Positions 6,686 to 12,547 of a DNA stretch of 12,547 bases are shown here, piece after piece. Source of the stretch: CAZCGA01 sp964498075. GTDB taxonomy: Bacteria; Desulfobacterota; Binatia; HRBIN30. Location: assembly GCA_964498075.1 (NCBI GenBank), contig CAZCGA010000167.1, positions 1 through 12,547 on the forward strand, written 5' to 3'. The position numbers were made by a program, and so were the translations under genes. How positions within the stretch are numbered: the stretch's first letter is position 1; every line of letters begins with the position of its first letter. A model generated the notes under the pieces. That model did no database searches, had not been told where the DNA came from, and was given only the letters and a program-made list of their open reading frames with translations.

Positions 6686-6718
6686 TGTAACAGTTCTGTA
6701 ACAATTCGTTGCTATGGT
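6686..6718 (+). promoter_or_regulatory. Internal Pho-box promoter before pstC
   Basis: TGTAACA repeats directly at 6686-6692 and 6697-6703, an exact 11-base period. Nine bases after the second copy is TATGGT (6713-6718), a possible -10. Spacing is identical to the porin promoter, and the bases before the -10 are similar too (GTTG then one base then TAT). It would drive pstCAB-phoU-phoBR from about 6725. Confidence 0.7.
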
Positions 6719-7754
6719 CGCAGCAGCGGGAAGTGATCGATTGGTCTCCTCAACCAGCACGACTCACGAACACGGCTCACCACCTATCAGCGTGCCGACG
6801 TCGCACGGCGTGGCGCTGCGCGTCGGGCGCCGCCTCAACCTGGGTGACTGGCTCTTCCGCAATGTCACCGCGCTTGTTGCCTGCTCCCTGCTGGGTGTGC
6901 TGCTGTCGATCGTTGGCGTCCTCGCCTACGAGTCGGCGGATTCGATCCGGACGTTCGGCTGGGGTTTCCTCATCGGCACGACCTGGGATCCCGTCTTCAA
7001 GGAGTTCGGGGCGCTGCCGTTCATCTACGGCACGTTGGTGTCGTCGCTTCTGGCGCTGCTGCAGGCCGTGCCGCTCAGCATCGGCACCGCGTTGTTTCTC
7101 AGCGAGATGGCGCCACGCTGGTTGCGATCGCCGGTCTCCTTCCTCGTCGAGCTGCTCGCGACCATCCCGAGTGTCGTGTACGGCCTGTGGGGCATCTTCG
7201 TGCTGGTCCCGTGGGTCCGCAACTACGTGGCGCCCGGGCTGGCATCGACGTTGGGGTTCCTGCCGCTCTTCCAGGGACCCAACTATGGGGTCGGCATGCT
7301 CAGCGCATCGATGATCCTGGCGATCATGGTGGTGCCGTACATCACCACGGTGGCGCACGAGGTGTTTCAAGCCGTGCCGACCGCGCAGCGGGAAGCGGCA
7401 TTGGCGCTGGGGGCGACGAAGTGGGAGATGGTGCGACTGGCCGTCCTCCCGTACGGACGCACCGGCATCATCGGTGCGATCATGCTGGGTCTCGGGCGCG
7501 CCGTCGGGGAGACCATGGCTGTGACCATGCTCATCGGCAACCGCGCCGATATTTCGGCTTCCCTGTTCGCGCCGGCCAGCACGATGGCCAGCGTGATCGC
7601 CAACGAGTTCAGCGAGGCGGCCTCGGAGCTGTACGTGCAAGCCTTGGTCGAGATCGGCCTCGTGCTCTTGCTGGTGACCGTGGTGATCAACGCGCTGGCG
7701 CGGCTCCTGGTGTGGAGCGTCGCCGGTCCCGACGCCGGCAGCCGGGGGGCTTGA
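6714..7754 (+). CDS. pstC: Phosphate ABC transporter permease PstC
   Basis: Inner-membrane permease that forms the phosphate channel with PstA; 346 residues from the first ATG. Six hydrophobic segments lie at about 50-71, 103-127, 142-164, 197-218, 250-274 and 310-333. The EAA loop that contacts PstB is REAALALGA (227-235), followed by GRAVGETMAV, typical of PstC. The PstC-type WDPVFKEFGALPFIYGTLVS segment (91-110) is clear. The start is uncertain. ATG 6714 has no ribosome-binding site and lies inside the predicted -10 of the internal promoter, so transcripts from there would need a later start. TTG 6741 (GGGAAG 7 bases upstream) or GTG 6792 are in-frame options that leave all membrane segments intact. 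The stop is 3 bases before the pstA GTG. Confidence 0.95.
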   Translation: MVAAAGSDRLVSSTSTTHEHGSPPISVPTSHGVALRVGRRLNLGDWLFRNVTALVACSLLGVLLSIVGVLAYESADSIRTFGWGFLIGTTWDPVFKEFGALPFIYGTLVSSLLALLQAVPLSIGTALFLSEMAPRWLRSPVSFLVELLATIPSVVYGLWGIFVLVPWVRNYVAPGLASTLGFLPLFQGPNYGVGMLSASMILAIMVVPYITTVAHEVFQAVPTAQREAALALGATKWEMVRLAVLPYGRTGIIGAIMLGLGRAVGETMAVTMLIGNRADISASLFAPASTMASVIANEFSEAASELYVQALVEIGLVLLLVTVVINALARLLVWSVAGPDAGSRGA

Positions 7755-7757
7755 GCG

Positions 7758-8600
7758 GTGCGACACCGACAGCGACGATGGAAGGACGCGGCGGCCCAAG
7801 CGGTCGCGGTGCTCTGTACCGTGGCGGTACTGGTGCCGCTGATCTTGATCACCGGACACCTGCTTGCAAAAGGGATCACGTCGGTGAACCTGAGCTTCTT
7901 CACCCAGCTGCCGAAACCGGTCGGCGAGGCGGGCGGCGGCATGGGCAACGCGATCGTCGGCACCATGATCCTGATCGCGCTGGCCTGCCTCGTCGGCCTG
8001 CCGATCGGCGTGCTGACCGGTGTGTATCTCGCGGAGTATGGACACGGCCGGTTCGGCTGGACGGTGCGCTTCTGCGCCGATGTCCTCAACGGTGTCCCGT
8101 CGATCGTCATCGGCATCTACGCCTACACGCTTATCGTGCTGCCGGCGAAGAGCTTCTCCGCCTATGCCGGCGCCGGCGCCTTGGCGATCATCATGCTGCC
8201 GATCGTCGCGCGCACCACCGAGGAGATGGTGCGGCTCGTGCCACACGCGCTGCGGGAAGCGTCGTTGGCCCTCGGGGTTCCCGCGTGGCGCACCACGCTG
8301 CGGGTCGTCATCCGCACGGCGCGTGGCGGCATCATCACCGGCATCATGCTGGCGATCTCCCGAGTCGCGGGAGAGACGGCGCCATTGCTGTTTACGGCCT
8401 TCGGCAACCAGTTCTGGCATCACGGGTTGGGCGGGCCCATCGCCTCGCTGCCGCTGCAGATCTACACCTACGCGATCTCGCCGTTCGACGACTGGCACCG
8501 CCAGGCCTGGGCCGGCGCGCTGGTATTGCTGACGCTCATCTTCTGCACCAGTCTATCCGTGCGGCTGCTCACGCGCGGACGGTTCCGCACGCCGCACTGA
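7758..8600 (+). CDS. pstA: Phosphate ABC transporter permease PstA
   Basis: Second channel subunit, 280 residues, GTG start 3 bases after the pstC stop, so probably translationally coupled. A first hydrophobic segment is at about 11-34, then a conserved loop with FFTQLPKPVGEAGGGMGNAI (47-66), and further hydrophobic segments downstream. The EAA loop is REASLALGV (166-174), followed by SRVAGETAPLLFTAFG, a PstA hallmark. No ribosome-binding site stands out before the GTG, which fits coupling to pstC. Confidence 0.96.
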   Translation: MRHRQRRWKDAAAQAVAVLCTVAVLVPLILITGHLLAKGITSVNLSFFTQLPKPVGEAGGGMGNAIVGTMILIALACLVGLPIGVLTGVYLAEYGHGRFGWTVRFCADVLNGVPSIVIGIYAYTLIVLPAKSFSAYAGAGALAIIMLPIVARTTEEMVRLVPHALREASLALGVPAWRTTLRVVIRTARGGIITGIMLAISRVAGETAPLLFTAFGNQFWHHGLGGPIASLPLQIYTYAISPFDDWHRQAWAGALVLLTLIFCTSLSVRLLTRGRFRTPH

Positions 8601-8608
8601 TCGCAGGC

Positions 8609-9370
<762 letters not shown>

Positions 9371-9381
9371 GGAGAGCGAAT

Positions 9382-10071
9382 ATGGAAGCGCGCCAGCATA
9401 CCGATCGACACTACGACGCGGAACTCAACGAGCTGCACCTGAAGATCCTCGAGATGGGCGGGCTCGTCGAGAAGCAGATCGCCCATGCGGTCGCCGCCCT
9501 GGTCAGTCGCGACGATGACCAGGCGCGCACCACCATCGAAGCGGATCACACCGTGAATCGCCTCGACGTCGAGGTCGACGAGATGTGCATCCGCCTCCTG
9601 GCGTTGCACCAGCCGGCCGCGAAGGACCTGCGCCTGATCACCACCGGCCTCAAGATCACCACCGATCTGGAACGCATCGGTGATATGGCGGTGAACATGT
9701 GCGAGCGCGCCATCGAGCTGAATCAAGAGGCCCAGCTCAAGCCGTTCATCGACATTCCTCGCATGGCGGAGGTCGCCCAAACAATGGTCCGCCAGAGTCT
9801 CGACGCCTTCGTCCGTGAAGACGTCGAGCTGGCGCTGAAGGTGTGCCGCGATGACGATGTCATCGACCAGCTCACCGTGCAGCTCTTCCGCGAGCTCAGC
9901 TCCTTCATGGTCGAGGCGCCGCAGACCATCAGCCGTGCCATCCGCTTGCTGTTCGTCGCCAAGTATCTCGAGCGCATCGCCGACCATGCAACGAACATCG
10001 CCGAGATGGTGGTCTTCATGGTGAAGGGCAAGAGCATCCGCCATCTCGATCACGTGCCGCCGTCGGTATGA
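9382..10071 (+). CDS. phoU: Phosphate signalling protein PhoU
   Basis: Cytoplasmic all-helical regulator of 229 residues that links transporter state to PhoR and represses the Pho response when phosphate is plentiful. Two PhoU repeats each carry a metal-binding E/D-xxx-D pattern: DLERIGDMAVN (E97, D101) and YLERIADHATNIAE (E197, D201). GGAGAG at 9371-9376 lies 5 bases before the ATG. It follows pstB by 11 bases and overlaps phoB by 4 bases (ATGA at 10068), so levels of PhoU and PhoB are coupled. Confidence 0.96.
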   Translation: MEARQHTDRHYDAELNELHLKILEMGGLVEKQIAHAVAALVSRDDDQARTTIEADHTVNRLDVEVDEMCIRLLALHQPAAKDLRLITTGLKITTDLERIGDMAVNMCERAIELNQEAQLKPFIDIPRMAEVAQTMVRQSLDAFVREDVELALKVCRDDDVIDQLTVQLFRELSSFMVEAPQTISRAIRLLFVAKYLERIADHATNIAEMVVFMVKGKSIRHLDHVPPSV

Positions 10072-10844
10072 CCGCGATGCGATCCGTAGCCAAGATCGAG
10101 GAGCCGCCCGGAGGGACGCGCGCGGTCGACGGCGAGAAGAAGCTGATCCTCGTTGTCGAGGACGAGCAGGACATCAGCGACCTGGTCCGCTACAACCTCG
10201 AGCAGGAAGGCTTGGCCGTGTCGGTCGTCGCCGACGGCGACCAGGTGCTCGCCGCGATCCGCGAGCAACGGCCGGCGCTCGTGATCCTCGATCTGATGTT
10301 GCCGGGATTGTCCGGGCTCGAGGTGTGCCGCCTGTTGCGCAGCGATGAGGCCACCGTCCGATTGCCGATCGTCATGCTGACCGCCCGCGCCGCGGAGGTC
10401 GACCGGATATTGGGGCTGGAACTGGGCGCCGACGACTACGTCACCAAGCCGTTCAGTCCGCGCGAGCTGGTGGCGCGCGTGCGTGCCGTGCTGCGCCGGG
10501 CCCACGGCCCGGAAACCGAGCGGCCGCACGACGTCTACACCAAGGGCCGCTTGCAGGTCGACTTCGACACCTACGAGGTGATGCTGGACGGCAAGAAGAT
10601 CGATCTGTCCTTACGGGAGTTCGAGCTGCTGCGCTTCTTCGTGCGCTCGCCGAATCGCGTCTTCGATCGCCTGCAGATCCTCGATCTGGTCTGGGGGCAG
10701 GACACCTACGTGGAGCCGCGGACGGTTGACGTCCACGTGCGCCGGTTGCGGGCGCGCATCGAGCGCGACGACGCCAATCCTGAGCTGATCGTCACCGTGC
10801 GTGGAGTCGGGTACAAGTTCGACGACCGTGTCCTCGAATCGTAG
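10068..10844 (+). CDS. phoB: Phosphate-regulon response regulator, PhoB-type OmpR family
   Basis: Transcription activator of 258 residues. The receiver domain (about 24-145) has the acidic pair E31/D32, phospho-acceptor D75 (VILDLMLPG), T105 and K127 (YVTKPFSP). The winged-helix DNA-binding domain (about 155-255) includes LSLREFELLRFF and YVEPRTVDVHVRRLRARIE. An unusual N-terminal extension of about 23 charged residues precedes the receiver; an alternative ATG at 10077 removes only three of them. The ATG overlaps the phoU stop and its end overlaps phoR by 17 bases. It should bind the two TAACA direct-repeat promoters in this window. Confidence 0.95.
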   Translation: MTAMRSVAKIEEPPGGTRAVDGEKKLILVVEDEQDISDLVRYNLEQEGLAVSVVADGDQVLAAIREQRPALVILDLMLPGLSGLEVCRLLRSDEATVRLPIVMLTARAAEVDRILGLELGADDYVTKPFSPRELVARVRAVLRRAHGPETERPHDVYTKGRLQVDFDTYEVMLDGKKIDLSLREFELLRFFVRSPNRVFDRLQILDLVWGQDTYVEPRTVDVHVRRLRARIERDDANPELIVTVRGVGYKFDDRVLES

Positions 10845-12547
10845 CCTACTGGCCCGGTTGCTCGCGCCGTACCTGTTCGCGCTGGTTGCGGTGGCCGCCA
10901 TTCTCTACGCCTATACCGATCGTGTCGTCGAGAACCTCTATCTGGAAACGCTGTCCGATGCGGTGCTCCGGCAAGCGCAGCTCGCCGGCCTGCTCCTGCC
11001 GTGGGATCTGCGCGGCAGCGCCATGGATCAGCGCTGCGCGGCCGTGGCCGCCGACGTCGGGGCGCGCGTCACGGTGATCGCCGCCGACGGCACCGTGCTC
11101 GGCGACTCGGAGGCACCGTCGGCGAGTCTGGAGAACCACCACGACCACCCGGAGGTCCGCGCTGCCCTGCGCGACGGCGACGGGCAAGGGGTGCGCGTGA
11201 GCGCCGGCGTGGACCGGCCGCTGTTCTACCGCACTTGGCGGCAGCTGCGCGCTGGTGCCGGCGGCGAGCCGCGGGTCGTCCGTCTCGCGGTAGCGATCAC
11301 AACCGTCGATACCGCGCGCCATCGCATCGGTGCCGCTGTGTGGGGTGGCGTCGGGGTGGCGGCGCTGGCCGCCCTGTGGCCGGCGTTGGTAATCTCCCGG
11401 CGCCTGTCGCGCCGTGTTGCCCGCGTCACCGAGTTCTCCGACGCGGTGGCGGCGGGCCAGGTTCCGCCGCCCCTCGTTCCGGAAGGCGACGACATCGTCG
11501 GCCAGCTCGAAACCAACCTGCTCGCTGTCGCCGGTGGCCTGCGCGCGCAACTGCAAACGGCGCGCGAAGAGAAGGGCAAGCTCGAAGCCGTGCTCAGCGG
11601 CATGGTGGAGGGTGTGCTGGTGATCGACCGCGCCGGTACGATCCGGCTCGCCAACCAGCGGGCCGAGCGGCTCTTCGCCTTGGCACCGGCGGCGACGCTG
11701 GTCGGGCAGCCGCTGATGCACCTCTCGCGCGACCCCGATCTGCTGGAGCTGGTGCGCGCCGCGATGAGCGGCAAGGATGCACAGCATCTGGTGCGCGAGA
11801 TCACGTTGAACGGCGGCCGGCGCGAGAGCCTGCAGGTGACCGCGACGCCGATCCTCGAGGCCGACGGCGAGCCGCAGCTGTTCATCCTCGTGTTTCACGA
11901 CGTGACCGAGCTGAAAATGCTGGAGGCGACGCGACGCGATTTCGTGGCGAACGTGTCGCACGAGCTGCGCACGCCGCTCACCGCCATTCGCGGCTATGCC
12001 GAAACGTTGCAGGCGGGCGCGATCAACGATCCCGAGCTGGGGCGCAAGTTCGTTGCCGTCATCGAGCGGCACTCCGAGCGGCTCACGCGGCTCACTGACG
12101 ACCTGTTGACCCTGTCCGACCTGGAGCTGGGGCGCACCGCGCTGCAGCGCACGCCGATGGGTCTGGCGACGGCGGTCGACGCCGCAGTCGAGGTGGTCCG
12201 AGAGAAAGCGGCGCACGGCCACGTCGAGATCCACCGCGCGATCCAGCCGGACTTGCCGCCACTGTACGCCGACCCGGACCGCGTCGAGCAGGTGCTGGTG
12301 AATCTCATCGATAACGCCGTCAAGTACACGCCGGAGGACGGACGGGTCACCATCACGGCGCGCGTGGCCGAGAAGCCCGAGCCGGCCGCCGGCGTCTGGG
12401 TGGAGATGTGCGTGGCCGACACCGGCGTCGGCATTCCGAGCCACGAGCTGCCGCGTCTCACGGAGCGGTTCTACCGCGTCGACAAGGCCCGCTCGCGCGA
12501 GCTGGGCGGCACCGGCCTCGGCTTGGCGATCGTGAAACACATCGTCC
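10828..12547 (+). CDS. phoR: Phosphate-regulon sensor histidine kinase, PhoR-type (3' end cut by window)
   Basis: Membrane histidine kinase that phosphorylates PhoB; 573 residues visible, reaching the G2 box, so only a short C-terminus is missing. The order is TM1 about 12-31, periplasmic region 33-166 (with DHPEVRAALRDGDG, seen in PhoR-like kinases), TM2 167-189, a HAMP-like linker about 190-240, PAS domain about 250-365 (GMVEGVLVIDRAGTIRLAN), HisKA with phospho-acceptor H378 (VSHELRTPLTAIRGY), then the ATPase domain with N496 (LIDNAVKYTP), D531 (DTGVGIP) and GGTGLGLAI from 560. The GTG start at 10828 overlaps phoB by 17 bases and is the first start giving the N-terminal TM. The large periplasmic domain resembles Gram-positive or deltaproteobacterial PhoR more than the E. 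coli form, which lacks one. Confidence 0.94.
   Translation, partial: MSSNRSLLARLLAPYLFALVAVAAILYAYTDRVVENLYLETLSDAVLRQAQLAGLLLPWDLRGSAMDQRCAAVAADVGARVTVIAADGTVLGDSEAPSASLENHHDHPEVRAALRDGDGQGVRVSAGVDRPLFYRTWRQLRAGAGGEPRVVRLAVAITTVDTARHRIGAAVWGGVGVAALAALWPALVISRRLSRRVARVTEFSDAVAAGQVPPPLVPEGDDIVGQLETNLLAVAGGLRAQLQTAREEKGKLEAVLSGMVEGVLVIDRAGTIRLANQRAERLFALAPAATLVGQPLMHLSRDPDLLELVRAAMSGKDAQHLVREITLNGGRRESLQVTATPILEADGEPQLFILVFHDVTELKMLEATRRDFVANVSHELRTPLTAIRGYAETLQAGAINDPELGRKFVAVIERHSERLTRLTDDLLTLSDLELGRTALQRTPMGLATAVDAAVEVVREKAAHGHVEIHRAIQPDLPPLYADPDRVEQVLVNLIDNAVKYTPEDGRVTITARVAEKPEPAAGVWVEMCVADTGVGIPSHELPRLTERFYRVDKARSRELGGTGLGLAIVKHIV

Larger units (their letters stand above)
6619..6775. repeat. 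30-base imperfect inverted repeat bracketing the pstC promoter
   Basis: The left arm 6619-6648 and right arm 6746-6775 are inverted copies matching at 26 of 30 positions by eye (CTCCTC, AGCACGAC, CACGA and CACGG blocks in the right-arm sense). They enclose 97 bases with a small hairpin and the internal Pho-box promoter. The left arm lies just after the pstS stop and the right arm within the 5' end of the pstC frame. The left arm also contains a 9-base direct repeat CGTGCTCGT (6620-6628 and 6633-6641). This could be a long-range RNA hairpin in read-through transcripts or the relic of a small inverted element. Confidence 0.65.

Noticed and set aside
6777..8498. 573-residue minus-strand ORF
   Set aside because: It is antisense to pstC and pstA, of Arg/Asp/His-rich composition with no recognisable domain.
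10846..12540. 564-residue minus-strand ORF
   Set aside because: It is antisense to phoR, whose motifs (H378, N496, G1, G2) are unambiguous. The peptide is Arg/His/Gln-rich low-complexity, a by-product of G/C-ending codons.

Overview
The window comes from a high-GC, Gram-negative bacterium. It has an outer-membrane porin with a C-terminal Phe, a periplasmic phosphate-binding protein and an RND efflux pump, and the codons are strongly G/C-ending. The gene content would suit a deltaproteobacterial or related uncultured soil or aquatic lineage, but nothing here fixes the taxonomy. Two divergent blocks meet at about 3.85-4.1 kb.

Left block (minus strand, about 3.88 kb down to 1). An ECF sigma factor overlaps its membrane-anchored zinc-finger anti-sigma factor by 4 bases. 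Next comes a 408-residue AhpD-like protein, then an RND efflux permease that runs off the window. The AhpD-like gene has an in-frame TGA exactly where the second catalytic cysteine belongs (CxxC becomes CxxU). Homologous-looking sequence continues after it and a hairpin follows the TGA, so I read it as a selenoprotein rather than two ORFs or a pseudogene. Two nearly identical ECF-type promoters (GGAAC, 17 bases, CGTCTT) precede the sigma gene and the RND gene, so the sigma factor probably controls itself and the pump. The RND gene has no ribosome-binding site of its own. It follows an 11-codon leader ORF that has a strong one and overlaps the RND start by ATGA.

Right block (plus strand, about 4.0 to 12.55 kb). 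This is a phosphate-starvation (Pho) locus: a porin, pstS, pstC, pstA, pstB, phoU, phoB and phoR (3' end cut off). Two matching Pho-box promoters (TAACA, 6 bases, TAACA, 9 bases, TATnnT) lie before the porin and, unusually, between pstS and pstC. The porin and pstS therefore form one transcription unit, and pstCAB-phoU-phoBR can be driven separately. A 30-base imperfect inverted repeat brackets the internal promoter and could act on pstC expression in read-through RNA.

The genes work as two circuits. In the right block, phosphate enters by the porin, is bound by PstS and imported by PstCAB, while PhoU and PhoR/PhoB sense supply and regulate the operon. In the left block, a surface or redox stress signal probably releases the sigma factor from its anti-sigma factor and induces a thiol/selenol peroxidase-like enzyme and an efflux pump. 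No tRNA, rRNA, CRISPR array or insertion sequence was seen. The longest stretch without a gene is the divergent region of about 290 bases between the sigma and porin genes, which holds the two outward promoters.
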